Part shown: piece by piece, positions 16,092-24,982 of the stretch
Position numbering within the stretch: the stretch's first letter is position 1
Layout: each line of letters opens with the position of its first letter
From: Spongiactinospora rosea
Lineage (GTDB): Bacteria > Actinomycetota > Actinomycetes > Streptosporangiales > Streptosporangiaceae
DNA: 64,000 bases
Assembly: GCF_003315795.1 (NCBI RefSeq)
Contig: NZ_QMEY01000013.1
Location: 1-64,000, forward strand
Direction: 5' to 3'
The notes under the pieces: model-generated
Told to the model about the DNA's origin: nothing
Database searches by the model: none
The model's input: only the letters and a program-made list of their open reading frames with translations
Position numbers and translations under genes: made by a program

Positions 16092-18320
16092 CTAGCCGCC
16101 CGGCTCGGGGTCGCGGGGCAGGTCGAGGAGGCGTTCGGCGATGATGTTGAGCTGGACCTCGGTGGTGCCGCCGTAGATGGTCATGGCCCTGGTGGCGAGG
16201 ATGGCGCGGGTCCAGTAGCCCGCGTCGCCGAGCTTGGTGTCGGCGGCGGTCACCGCGCCCGCGCCGAGGAGGGTGACCGCGCACTCGGCCACGCGCTGGG
16301 CGTGCGCGGTGGACAGCAGCTTGCGTACCGACGCCTCCGCGCCCGGCTCGCCGCCCGCGAGCTGCTTGAGGGTCACGCGCAGGGCCAGCGCCTCGATCGC
16401 GTGCGCCTCGCAGATCACCGCGGCGATCTCGGCGCGCTCGGCGGGGGACGGTTCGCGGCTGAGCCGGCCGGCCATCGCGAGCAGGTCGGGTACGGCGGCG
16501 CCGGACCGCCCCGGTCCCGACGACAGCAGCACCCGCTCGTTGGACAGCGTGTTGCGGGCCACCCGCCACCCGTCGTCCACCGCGCCGACCACCTGGTCGT
16601 CGGGCACGAAGACGCCGTCCAGGTAGACCGCGTTGAACATGGCCTCGCCGGTCATCTCGGTCAGCGGGCTGACCGTCACGCCGGCGGACTTCATGTCCAC
16701 CAGGAAGTAGGTGATGCCCTCCCGCTTGGGCTTGTCCGGGCTGGTACGGGCCAGGCAGATGGCCCACTCGGCGGTCTTGGCGAAGGAGGTCCAGACCTTC
16801 TGCCCGGTGAGCCGCCAGCCGCCGGGGGCGCGCTCGGCCCGGGTGGTCAGCGACGCCAGGTCCGAGCCCGCGCCCGGCTCGCTGAACAACTGGCACCAGG
16901 CCAGCTCGCCGCTCAGCGTGCGAGGCAGGAAACGCTCCTGCTGCTCGGGCGTGCCGTACGTCGCGATGGACGGCACCACCCACGCGCCGATGAGCATGTG
17001 CGGGGTGCGTACCCTGGCGGCCCGCAGCTCCTGGGCGATCAGCACCTGTTCCAGCGGGCCCGCCGCGCGCCCCCACGGGCGGGGCAGGTGCGGCATGACG
17101 AACCCCGCTTCGGCGACCGCCCTGCGCTGCGCCGCGCCGGACAGGCGGGCGACCTCGGCGACCTCCTCGCGCAGCCGGGCGCGCACCGGCGCGGCGCCGG
17201 GCGGCAGGTCGATGCGCATGGAACGGGTCACCCCGCCCAGCGCATGATCGGCCACCACCGAGGCCCACCCCGCCGAAGGGCCGATCAGCGCGCGCAGCGA
17301 CAGAGCACGGCGGTAGTACAGGTGGGCCTCGTGGTCGTAGGTGTAGCCGATGCCGCCGAAGGTCTGGATGGCGTCGGCCGCGCAGCGGACCGCGGCGTCC
17401 GGGGCGGTGACCGCGGCCACCGCGGCGGCGAAGGCCGCCTCCTCGCCCTGACCGGCGGACCTGGCCGCGTCCCACACGGTGGCGCGGGCCTGTTCGAGCG
17501 CCACCAGCATCCGCGCGATCTTGTGCTTGACCGCCTGGAACTGCCCGATCGGGCGGCCGAACTGCTCACGCGTGCGGGCGTGCGCGGCCGCGGCCGACAC
17601 GCACCAGGCGGCGACCCCCGCCGCCTCCGCGCCGAGCAGCACCGCCGCGAGGTCGCTCACGCGGTCGCGGGTCAGCCCGTCGAGCACCCGCTCGGCCGGT
17701 ACGACCAGCGCCGAGGCCGCGACCACGGCCACGCCGCGGGTGAGGTCCAGGGCGGGCAGCGGCGTGACCGTCACGCTCTCCCTGGGCAGCGCCACCCACT
17801 CCTCGCCCCGCTCGGTGCGCACCGCCAGCACCAGTACGTCGGCCTGCGCGCCGCCCACCACCGGCTCGGCCCTGCCGTCGACGGTGAGCGTGCCGTCGTC
17901 GTTCCTGGTGCCGGTGAGGGCCCCGCCGCACAGCGCGACCGCGCCGGTCAGGCCGCCACTGGCCAGGCCGGGCAGCAGCTCGGCGGGGGCCTTGCCGGTC
18001 GCGGCCGAGATCACGGCGGAGGCGAGGACGGTGGGCAGGCAGGGACCGGGGGTCAGGCGTTCGGCGAGGGCCTCGACGACGATGGCGGTCTCCAGCAGGC
18101 CGTAGCCGGAACCGCCGTACTTCTCCGGCAGGTGCAGGCCGAGCAGGCCCTGACCCGCCAGAGCGTTCCAGTACGCGGGCCGCGCGGTCTCGTTCTCCGG
18201 CCCTCCGGCAGCCACGGCGGCCACGGCGGCACGGACGGTCTCGGCGGGGATATGCCTTTCCAGCCAGCCGGACACCGAATCCCGGAGGGCCCGGTGTTCC
18301 TCGCTGAATCCGATCGCCAT
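16092..18320 (-). CDS. fused double acyl-CoA dehydrogenase (FadE34-like)
   Basis: This 742-residue protein contains two complete acyl-CoA dehydrogenase folds in tandem. Domain 1 (about 1-375) carries SREQFGRPI-like TREQFGRPIGQFQAVKHKIA and QTFGGIGYTYDHE. Domain 2 (about 385-742) carries FSEPGAGSDLASL, GQKVWTS and the C-terminal IYGGTTEVQLNIIAE. Such fusions occur in M. tuberculosis FadE34, which acts on steroid side-chain CoA esters. No other steroid genes lie nearby, so substrate assignment is open. GGGAAGG lies before the ATG at 18320. The enzyme would oxidise an acyl-CoA to an enoyl-CoA with FAD and an electron-transfer flavoprotein. Confidence 0.88.
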   Translation of the reverse strand: MAIGFSEEHRALRDSVSGWLERHIPAETVRAAVAAVAAGGPENETARPAYWNALAGQGLLGLHLPEKYGGSGYGLLETAIVVEALAERLTPGPCLPTVLASAVISAATGKAPAELLPGLASGGLTGAVALCGGALTGTRNDDGTLTVDGRAEPVVGGAQADVLVLAVRTERGEEWVALPRESVTVTPLPALDLTRGVAVVAASALVVPAERVLDGLTRDRVSDLAAVLLGAEAAGVAAWCVSAAAAHARTREQFGRPIGQFQAVKHKIARMLVALEQARATVWDAARSAGQGEEAAFAAAVAAVTAPDAAVRCAADAIQTFGGIGYTYDHEAHLYYRRALSLRALIGPSAGWASVVADHALGGVTRSMRIDLPPGAAPVRARLREEVAEVARLSGAAQRRAVAEAGFVMPHLPRPWGRAAGPLEQVLIAQELRAARVRTPHMLIGAWVVPSIATYGTPEQQERFLPRTLSGELAWCQLFSEPGAGSDLASLTTRAERAPGGWRLTGQKVWTSFAKTAEWAICLARTSPDKPKREGITYFLVDMKSAGVTVSPLTEMTGEAMFNAVYLDGVFVPDDQVVGAVDDGWRVARNTLSNERVLLSSGPGRSGAAVPDLLAMAGRLSREPSPAERAEIAAVICEAHAIEALALRVTLKQLAGGEPGAEASVRKLLSTAHAQRVAECAVTLLGAGAVTAADTKLGDAGYWTRAILATRAMTIYGGTTEVQLNIIAERLLDLPRDPEPGG

Positions 18321-18420
18321 CGTCCACCTTCCCCGCACGCTGCTCCGGCCGGGCAGACCGGAACCCACAGAATCATATTCTGGTGCGGACGCCCCTCGCG
18401 GGGGCGTCCGGAAACACCGC

Positions 18421-19590
18421 TCAGCCCAGTGTGACGCCGTTGACCACCTTGGCGATGTCCGGCCATAGGACCTTACGGGTGTCCGGGACGCTCACGAGGA
18501 CCATGCCGGGCCTGCGCTTGCCGGTGTCGGCCACCACGATCGCCGCGCGCGAGGTGTGCTTCGCGTCGCCCGTCCGGTAGGTCACCGTGTAGGTGAGCAC
18601 CCAGCCCTTGCCCGCGGCGAGCGGGCGCGAGCCGGTCCAGGCCAGCGTGGCACCGGGCGGATGGTAGGCGCTCAGCGACCACCTGGCCCCGGCCGCCGCC
18701 GCGGCGCGCAATTCGGCCTCCCCGGACGGCGACGCGTGCGCGGCGCCGGGCAGCAGGCCGGACACCACCATCGTGTACGGCGCGCGCCACTTGCCCGCCC
18801 GCTGCGCCCGGGAGAACGGCGAGGAGTCCGGGACCGTCCAGGGGGCGGCCAGCCGGGGATAGGCGAGCCCGGCCTTGGGGTCCTCCACCAGGCCGATCGC
18901 CACGCTGCCCGATCCGGCGTGGACCGGCAGGCCCTTGGACTTCGGAACGGGCGGCACGCTGGGCGGGGCCGCGGGCGTGGGCGTGGGGGACGTCGTCACC
19001 TCGGCGCTGCGGACGGACGAGCGCCTGCCGTACTCGTCGCCGCCGAACACCACGAAGATCAGCACCACGACGATCACGGTCGCCACCGTGGCCGCGATCG
19101 TGTACGCCACCCGCATCGGCAACTCGGCCACCCGCGCGAACGGCCCGGTCCGCCGGTCCGCCGGCCGCTCCTGGGGCAGCAGGGAGTACACCTCGGCGGC
19201 GGGCCGCGCGGGCACGGGAGGCGGCAGCCGCCGCGGGAACGATCCAGTCTGCTTCAGATCCCGCAGATCGGCCGTGGCGGTGACGTCCACACCGGCCTCC
19301 CCCGGCCGCGCAGGCACCGGACGATGCGTCGGCCCTGCCGATCGAGGGCCCGCCGTGCCGGGCTCGGCCGGACGGCCGGGCGGCTCAGCCGATCGGAGAT
19401 CGGTCGTGGTGGTGAGATCGGCGCCGGGCGGATCGGCGGGATGGGGGCCCTCGGCGGCGGAGCCGCCCTTCGCGGGTCGGGGCCGTCCGGGGGCGGGGGC
19501 GTCCTTGGTGGGGTGGGGGCGGCTGGGGGTGGGGGCGCCCTCGGCGGGGACGCGTGGCATGGGAGTGGTCGCATCGTCAACGTCCGCCAT
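18421..19590 (-). CDS. proline-rich single-pass membrane protein, function unknown
   Basis: A 389-residue protein. The first ~150 residues are low-complexity, rich in Pro, Ala, Gly and Thr, with repeated DLRS/ADLRDL-type bits. One transmembrane helix follows (YTIAATVATVIVVVLIFVVFGG), then a Pro/Thr linker and a ~170-residue extracytoplasmic domain (LAYPRLAAPWTVPDSSPFSRAQRAG ... VVNGVTLG). The domain appears conserved in Streptosporangiales-type genomes as far as I recall, without a known role. TAACCT lies 6 bases before the ATG, suggesting a leaderless start. It is divergent from the HtrA-like protease gene, so a cell-envelope role is plausible. Confidence 0.7.
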   Translation of the reverse strand: MADVDDATTPMPRVPAEGAPTPSRPHPTKDAPAPGRPRPAKGGSAAEGPHPADPPGADLTTTTDLRSAEPPGRPAEPGTAGPRSAGPTHRPVPARPGEAGVDVTATADLRDLKQTGSFPRRLPPPVPARPAAEVYSLLPQERPADRRTGPFARVAELPMRVAYTIAATVATVIVVVLIFVVFGGDEYGRRSSVRSAEVTTSPTPTPAAPPSVPPVPKSKGLPVHAGSGSVAIGLVEDPKAGLAYPRLAAPWTVPDSSPFSRAQRAGKWRAPYTMVVSGLLPGAAHASPSGEAELRAAAAAGARWSLSAYHPPGATLAWTGSRPLAAGKGWVLTYTVTYRTGDAKHTSRAAIVVADTGKRRPGMVLVSVPDTRKVLWPDIAKVVNGVTLG

Positions 19591-19719
19591 GGCCGCAGGT
19601 TACGTCACACCTCTCGTCCGCGCAGCCCCACCCGCGTCACGATCTTGCCGTCTCCCCAGGTACGGACGCCCGGCGGACTACCGGCCACCGGGTTGGGGAA
19701 CGTACCAAGGATGGGGAAC

Positions 19720-20856
19720 GTGACTCGGCGTCTGACGCTCGTCCTCTGCTCGGCCGCGCTCGCCACCGCCACCGCGTGCGGCGGCCCGCCGGGCGTCGGC
19801 GGGCAGCCCGCCACCACGCCGACCGGCCCCACTCCGACCGGTACCGCCGCCCCCACCACCACCCGATCCCCGGCCACGACCGGCACGCCGGCGACCGGGG
19901 CGCCCGTGACCGCGCCCGAGGCGGCGGTCGCGGTGGAGCGGGCGTACGAGCAGGTCATCGGTGCGGTGCTGCCGTCGATCGTGCAGATCACCACGCGCAC
20001 CGGCCTCGGTTCGGGCATCATCTACGACACCGCCGGGCACATCGTCACCAACGCCCACGTGATCGGCGACGCACGGTCCTTCGAGGTCACCCCGGCGACC
20101 GGCGGCACCCCGAGGGCCGCCAGGCTGGTGGAGTCCTTCCCGATCGGCGACCTCGCGGTGATCAAGGTGGACGACGCCGCCGGTCTGGTCCCGGCCAGGT
20201 TCGGCCATGCGAGCAGGCTGCGGGTCGGGCAGATGGTGCTGGCCATGGGCAACCCGCTGGGCCTTTCCGGCAGCGTCACCGAGGGCATCATCTCCGCGCT
20301 CGGCCGTACGGTCTCCGAGCCCGAGGGCCGGGGCTCGCCCGGGGCGACGATCACCAACGCCATCCAGACCTCCGCCCCGATCAACCCCGGCAACAGCGGC
20401 GGCGCGCTGGTCAACCTCTCCGGCGAGGTGGTCGGCATCCCCACCCTCGCCGCCACAAACCCCGAGCTGGCGGGCGCGGCGGCCCCCGGCATCGGCTTCG
20501 CGATCCCGTGCAGCACGGTGACCGACATCGCCGGGCAGATCATCCGCGACGGCAAGGTGACCAACACCAGGCGGGCCGCCCTCGGCGTGACCGTCTCGGG
20601 GTCGGTCGGCGCGGACGGCCGCCCGGCGGGGGCCAACGTCATCCGCGTCACCCCGGGCGGCGGCGCGGACCGGGCGGGCATCCGCGCCGGGGACAGGGTG
20701 ACGTCGGTCAACGGCATCGAGACCGCGACCGTCGCCGCCCTGTCCGAGGTGCTGGCCACCCTCAAGCCCGGCCAGACGGTCAAGGTGGAGATCACCCACC
20801 AGGACGGCTCGACGGCGACGGTCGATGTCAAACTGAGCGAGCTGCCCAGCGAGTGA
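19720..20856 (+). CDS. HtrA/DegP-like serine protease with PDZ domain, lipoprotein
   Basis: A 378-residue protein. It has a lipoprotein signal with Cys at about residue 20 (TATACGG), a Thr/Pro-rich linker to residue ~70 and a trypsin-like protease domain. The catalytic triad is His113 (TNAHVIGD), Asp144 (IGDLAVIKVD) and Ser226 (NPGNSGGALVN). The C-terminal ~90 residues form a PDZ domain (ADRAGIRAGDRVTSVNGI). Such proteins degrade or chaperone misfolded envelope proteins. The GTG at 19720 has AAGG 9 bases upstream; an in-frame ATG at 19711 adds three residues. It is convergent with the ABC exporter operon, separated by only 3 bases. Confidence 0.92.
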   Translation: MTRRLTLVLCSAALATATACGGPPGVGGQPATTPTGPTPTGTAAPTTTRSPATTGTPATGAPVTAPEAAVAVERAYEQVIGAVLPSIVQITTRTGLGSGIIYDTAGHIVTNAHVIGDARSFEVTPATGGTPRAARLVESFPIGDLAVIKVDDAAGLVPARFGHASRLRVGQMVLAMGNPLGLSGSVTEGIISALGRTVSEPEGRGSPGATITNAIQTSAPINPGNSGGALVNLSGEVVGIPTLAATNPELAGAAAPGIGFAIPCSTVTDIAGQIIRDGKVTNTRRAALGVTVSGSVGADGRPAGANVIRVTPGGGADRAGIRAGDRVTSVNGIETATVAALSEVLATLKPGQTVKVEITHQDGSTATVDVKLSELPSE

Positions 20857-20859
20857 CCG

Positions 20860-22713
20860 CTATGCCAGGCTGTCCAGCCACGCCTGGTGCAGGTCCGCGA
20901 AGCGGCCGGAGGTGGCGATCAGCCGGTCGGGGGAGCCGTCCTCCACCACCCGGCCGTCCTCCATGACCAGCACCCGCTCGGCGATCTCCACGGTGGACAG
21001 CCGGTGCGCGATGATCAGCGCGGTGCGGTCGGCCAGGATGGTCCGCAGCGCCCGCTGGACCAGGCGTTCGCTCGGTACGTCCAGGCTGGAGGTGGCCTCG
21101 TCCAGGATGAGCACCGCCGGATCGGCCAGGAACGCCCTGGCGAAGGCGATGAGCTGGCGCTGCCCCGCCGACATCCGGCCGCCGCGCTTGCCGACCTCGG
21201 TGTCGTAGCCGTCCGGCAGCGACGCGATGAAGTCGTGCGCGCCGATGGCCTGCGCCGCGGCCATGATCTCCCGGCGTCCGGCCTGCGGGCGGCCGAACCT
21301 GATGTTCTCCGCCACCGTGCCGGTGAACAGGAAGTTCTCCTGGGTCACCATGACCACCGCGCGGCGCAGCGTGGTCTCGTCGAGCTCGCGCAGGTCCACG
21401 CCGTCCAGCAGGACGCGCCCGGCCGTCGGGTCGTAGAACCGCGAGATCAGCTTGGCCACGGTCGTCTTGCCCGCGCCGGTCGCGCCGACCACCGCGACCG
21501 TCTGCCCGGCCGGGATGCGCAGGTCCAGCTTGCGCAGGATCGGCACGTCGGGCACGTACGAGAACTCGACCCCCACAAAGCTCACCTCTCCCCTTGCCTC
21601 GGGCAGCGGCGTGGGCTTGGCGGGTTCGGCCACGTCGGGCTCCTCCTCAAGGACGCCGGACAGCTTCTCCAGCGCCGCGCCCGCCGACTGGAGGGTGTTG
21701 TAGAACTGGCTGATCTCCTGCATCGGCTCGTAGAACTGGCGCAGGTACAGCAGGAAGGCGGCGAGCACGCCGACCGTGACCTGCCCGCCGAAGGCGAGCC
21801 ACCCGCCGTACACCAGCACCACGGCGATGGTGACGTTGCCGATCAGCTTCACCCCGGGCATGAACATCGCGACCAGCCGCATGCTGTGCGCGTTGGCCGC
21901 GCGGTAGCCCTCGTTCAGCTCCCCGAAGATCTCCTGGTTGCGCGGCTCGCGGCGGAACGCCTGCACCGCGCGGATGCCGGTCATCGACTCCACGAAGTGG
22001 ACGATCACCAGGGCCACGGCCTCGCGGGTCCGGCGGTAGGCGATGCTGGACTGCCTGCGGAACCAGCGGGTGAAGAACAGCAGGATCGGCAGCGGCAGCA
22101 GCGCCACCAGGCCGAGGTGGACGTCCAGGGCGAGCAGCAGCACCGCGGTGCCCGCGAGCGTCAGCACGGCGGTGACCAGGCTGTCGAACCCGGACGCGAG
22201 CATCTCGGCGATCGCCTCCACGTCGGAGGTGAGCCGGGAGATGACCCGCCCGGAGGTGTACCGCTCGTGGAAGGCCATCGACAGCTTCTGGAAGTGGTCG
22301 AACACCCGCCTGCGCAGTTCCAGCAGCGTCTCCTGGCCGATCCGCCCGGACAGGCCCAGGAACGCCCGCCGGGTGAGCGCCTGGACCACCGCCGCGGCCA
22401 GGGTCAGGCCGACGATGACCAGCAGCGTCCCCGGCCCCTGCCCGGCCAGCATCGGCGGGATGCCCTCGTCGATGCCGACCTTGACCAGGAACGGGATGGA
22501 CAGCGCCGCCGCGTTGCTGAGCACGATGATCGCGACCAGCAGGGCGATGGATCTGCGGTGCGGCCGGAGCAGGTCGCCGAGCAGCTTGCGGGAACGGGCC
22601 CGCAGCAGCACTGAGACCTGCTCGGAAATCTCGTCCTGGCTCTCACTGGCGACGCCGCGCCAGCTTCCCACGCCGCCTGCCCCTGGGCCGGGCTCCGGCT
22701 TGGTGACCGTCAT
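20860..22713 (-). CDS. ABC exporter half-transporter (permease-ATPase), consensus Walker B subunit
   Basis: A 617-residue protein with a six-helix type I exporter membrane domain (residues ~55-340) fused to an ATPase domain. The ATPase has Walker A GATGAGKTT, Q-loop VTQENFLF, signature RMSAGQRQ, Walker B VLILDEATSSLD with catalytic Glu, and H-loop IIAHRLST. The signature is MSAGQ rather than LSGGQ. Its ATG overlaps the stop of the upstream half-transporter (ATGA at 22710-22713), so the two form a heterodimer. The altered signature here pairs with the altered Walker B of the partner. Substrate is unknown; multidrug or lipid export is typical. Confidence 0.93.
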   Translation of the reverse strand: MTVTKPEPGPGAGGVGSWRGVASESQDEISEQVSVLLRARSRKLLGDLLRPHRRSIALLVAIIVLSNAAALSIPFLVKVGIDEGIPPMLAGQGPGTLLVIVGLTLAAAVVQALTRRAFLGLSGRIGQETLLELRRRVFDHFQKLSMAFHERYTSGRVISRLTSDVEAIAEMLASGFDSLVTAVLTLAGTAVLLLALDVHLGLVALLPLPILLFFTRWFRRQSSIAYRRTREAVALVIVHFVESMTGIRAVQAFRREPRNQEIFGELNEGYRAANAHSMRLVAMFMPGVKLIGNVTIAVVLVYGGWLAFGGQVTVGVLAAFLLYLRQFYEPMQEISQFYNTLQSAGAALEKLSGVLEEEPDVAEPAKPTPLPEARGEVSFVGVEFSYVPDVPILRKLDLRIPAGQTVAVVGATGAGKTTVAKLISRFYDPTAGRVLLDGVDLRELDETTLRRAVVMVTQENFLFTGTVAENIRFGRPQAGRREIMAAAQAIGAHDFIASLPDGYDTEVGKRGGRMSAGQRQLIAFARAFLADPAVLILDEATSSLDVPSERLVQRALRTILADRTALIIAHRLSTVEIAERVLVMEDGRVVEDGSPDRLIATSGRFADLHQAWLDSLA

Positions 22714-24518
22714 CGCAGCGCCTCCCGCTGGTCCTCGGTGTCGAGCCCGGCGTCCTGCGCGAGCAGTTCGCGGTACTCCGGCACCTGGGCGAGCAGGTCC
22801 TGGTGGCGGCCGACGTGGGTGATGGTGCCCCCGCGCAGCAGCGCCACCTTGTCGGCGAGCAGCACGGTGGAGGCCCGGTGGGCGACGATCAGGCCGGTGG
22901 CCTCGCGCAGTACGTTGCGCAGCGCGGCCTCCACCAGGGCCTCGGTCTCCACGTCGAGCGCGGACAGGGTGTCGTCGAGGACCAGGATGCGCGGCCTGCT
23001 GAGCACCGCCCTGGCCAGGGCGAGCCGCTGGCGCTGGCCGCCGGACAGCGACAGCCCCTGCTCGCCGATCCGGGTGTCGAGGCCCCAGGGCAGGTCGTAG
23101 GCGAAGGCGGCCTGCGCGATCTCCAGGGCGTCGCGCATCTCCTCCTCCGTGGCGTCGCGGCGGCCCAGCGACAGGTTCTCCCGGACGCTCATGGAGAACA
23201 GCGTCGGCTCCTCGAAGGCGGTCGCCACGGCCGAGCGCAGCGCGGGCAGCGACAGGTCGCGTACGTCGTGCCCGTCGATGGTGATCCGGCCCGCGGTGAC
23301 GTCGAGCAGCCGGGGTACCAGCGCGGTGAGCGTGGTCTTGCCCGAGCCGGTGGCCCCGACGACGGCGACGGTCTCGCCCGGACGTACGTCCAGCCAGACG
23401 TCGTGGAGCAGCGGCCGGTCGGCCTCGCCGGGGAAGTGGAAGCCGACGCCCTCGAAGCGCAGGTGCCCGCGGGGCGGCTCGATGGCGGCGGGGCCGCCGA
23501 CGATCTCGGGCTCGGTGTCCAGCACCTCCATCACCCGGTCGGCGGCGGTCATCGCCTCCTGCCCCATGGCCAGGATGTGGCCGAGCGAGGCGATCGGCCA
23601 GACCAGGGAGAGCATCAGGGTGGTGAAGGCGACCAGGGTGCCGAGGGTCAGCGTGCCCGCGCCGACGGCGAGCGCGCCGAGCAGCAGCACCAGGGCCAGC
23701 GTGACGTTCGGCATGACGGTGAGGAACGTGAAGAACTTGGCCGACAGCCGTACCTTGGCCATGGCGCTGCGGTAGAGCGTGCGCGCGGACTCGTCGTAGC
23801 TCTCGTAGGCGTGGTGCCTGCGGCCGAAGGCGCGGATGGTGCGCACGCCGAGCGCGGCCTCCTCGACGAGCGTGGCGAGGTCGCCCTGCTCGTCCTGCAC
23901 CTGCCGGGAGATGCGGATGTAGTGCTTCTCGAAGCGCAGGCACATGATCACGATCGGTACGGCGGAGCCCGCCACCAGCAGGCCGAGCGGCCAGTGCATC
24001 CGCAGCAGCAGCGCGGTCACGGTGACGAGCTGGATGATGTTCATCACCAGGAACAGCATCCCGAACCCGAAGAAGCGGCGGAGCACCGACAGGTCGGTGG
24101 TCACCCGGGACAGGAGCTGGCCCGACTGCCAGTGGCCGTGGAAGCTCATCGGCAGGCGCTGCATGTGCTCGTACACGTCGTCGCGGATCGCGGTCTCCAG
24201 GCCGAGGACCGGCCCGATGGAGGTCCATCTGCGGAGGAAGGTGAGGAACGCCTCGGTGCAGCCGAGGCCGAGCGCCAGCAGGCCGAGCGGCACGAGGGCG
24301 CCGGGGTCGCGGTGGGCGATGGGGCCGTCCACCACCTCCCGGCCGACCAGCGGGATGGCGATGCTCGCGGCGATGCCGAGGGAGGCGGCCAGCCAGAGGA
24401 TCACCAGGCGGCCCGCGTAGGGGCGGAGGTAGGACTTCATCCGCCACAGGGAGTTGGCGGCGAGCCGGGTGCGGGTGGGAGGGGTGGGGGGCGCGGGAGA
24501 TCTACTGTCGGAAGTCAT
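22710..24518 (-). CDS. ABC exporter half-transporter (permease-ATPase), degenerate-site subunit
   Basis: A 602-residue protein, the first gene of the exporter pair. Six membrane helices (residues ~30-315) are followed by an ATPase with Walker A GATGSGKTT, signature LSLSGGQRQR, Walker B ILVLDDTLSALD and H-loop IVAHRAST. The residue after the Walker B Asp is Asp instead of the catalytic Glu, as in the inactive half of heterodimeric exporters. The start is uncertain: ATG 24518 has GAGGAG 14 bases upstream, while GTG 24533 would add five residues but sits directly against that motif. Together with the next gene it should make a membrane exporter. Confidence 0.92.
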   Translation of the reverse strand: MTSDSRSPAPPTPPTRTRLAANSLWRMKSYLRPYAGRLVILWLAASLGIAASIAIPLVGREVVDGPIAHRDPGALVPLGLLALGLGCTEAFLTFLRRWTSIGPVLGLETAIRDDVYEHMQRLPMSFHGHWQSGQLLSRVTTDLSVLRRFFGFGMLFLVMNIIQLVTVTALLLRMHWPLGLLVAGSAVPIVIMCLRFEKHYIRISRQVQDEQGDLATLVEEAALGVRTIRAFGRRHHAYESYDESARTLYRSAMAKVRLSAKFFTFLTVMPNVTLALVLLLGALAVGAGTLTLGTLVAFTTLMLSLVWPIASLGHILAMGQEAMTAADRVMEVLDTEPEIVGGPAAIEPPRGHLRFEGVGFHFPGEADRPLLHDVWLDVRPGETVAVVGATGSGKTTLTALVPRLLDVTAGRITIDGHDVRDLSLPALRSAVATAFEEPTLFSMSVRENLSLGRRDATEEEMRDALEIAQAAFAYDLPWGLDTRIGEQGLSLSGGQRQRLALARAVLSRPRILVLDDTLSALDVETEALVEAALRNVLREATGLIVAHRASTVLLADKVALLRGGTITHVGRHQDLLAQVPEYRELLAQDAGLDTEDQREALR

Positions 24519-24982
24519 CGCTGGGCAGGGCACTCCTCATCGATGTAGGGGGCACGGACGGTCGGGGTGTGCGGGGATCGTGCGGGGTCGGGGCCGCGCG
24601 ACGCTGCGTCGCGGGCCGTACGGACGGGCGGATCGCGGCCATACGGCACGGGACGAGCAGATGCCGGGGCGGATCGGGCCGTACGCGCATCACGCGCACG
24701 CCCAGCGCGCACCCGGGCGGATCAGGACCGTGCAGGATCGTGCAGATCAGAACAGTGCGGATCAGAGCAGGGCAGGTCAGGACCGTGCGGCGGGGAGCGG
24801 ATCGGGGCCGTTGCGGCAGAGCCCGCCTGGTTTCCCCCCTCGGCGGCCCCTCGAATGGGCGCTCCCCCCGTTCTAGGGTATTCCCCCCGATCAACCCATT
24901 TAATGGACGCCGGGGACACATTGCCACCACCCGCAGACACTGCGTCACGACGTTCCGCTTGCCGGGCCGCCCCGGCCGACGG
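24519..24982. other. 464-base intergenic region with hairpin and degenerate repeats
   Basis: This lies between the divergent ABC exporter and SLC13 genes. Open frames exist in several phases but look like GC-rich read-through without recognisable protein. A perfect hairpin CGCGACG-CTG-CGTCGCG is at 24597-24613. The imperfect 15-base repeats at 24721-24790 are listed separately. The last ~100 bases, less GC-rich (around 24877-24910), probably hold the promoter of the carrier gene; no clear box was assigned. Confidence 0.5.
24721..24790. repeat. imperfect tandem 15-base repeats
   Basis: Four 15-base units align as RTCAGRRCMGKGCRG: 24721-24735, 24746-24760, 24761-24775 and 24776-24790, with a shortened 10-base copy (GATCGTGCAG) at 24736-24745. 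Related GCGGATCG words continue on both sides. The repeat lies upstream of the SLC13 carrier gene. It could be slippage-derived spacer DNA or a protein-binding array. Confidence 0.5.
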
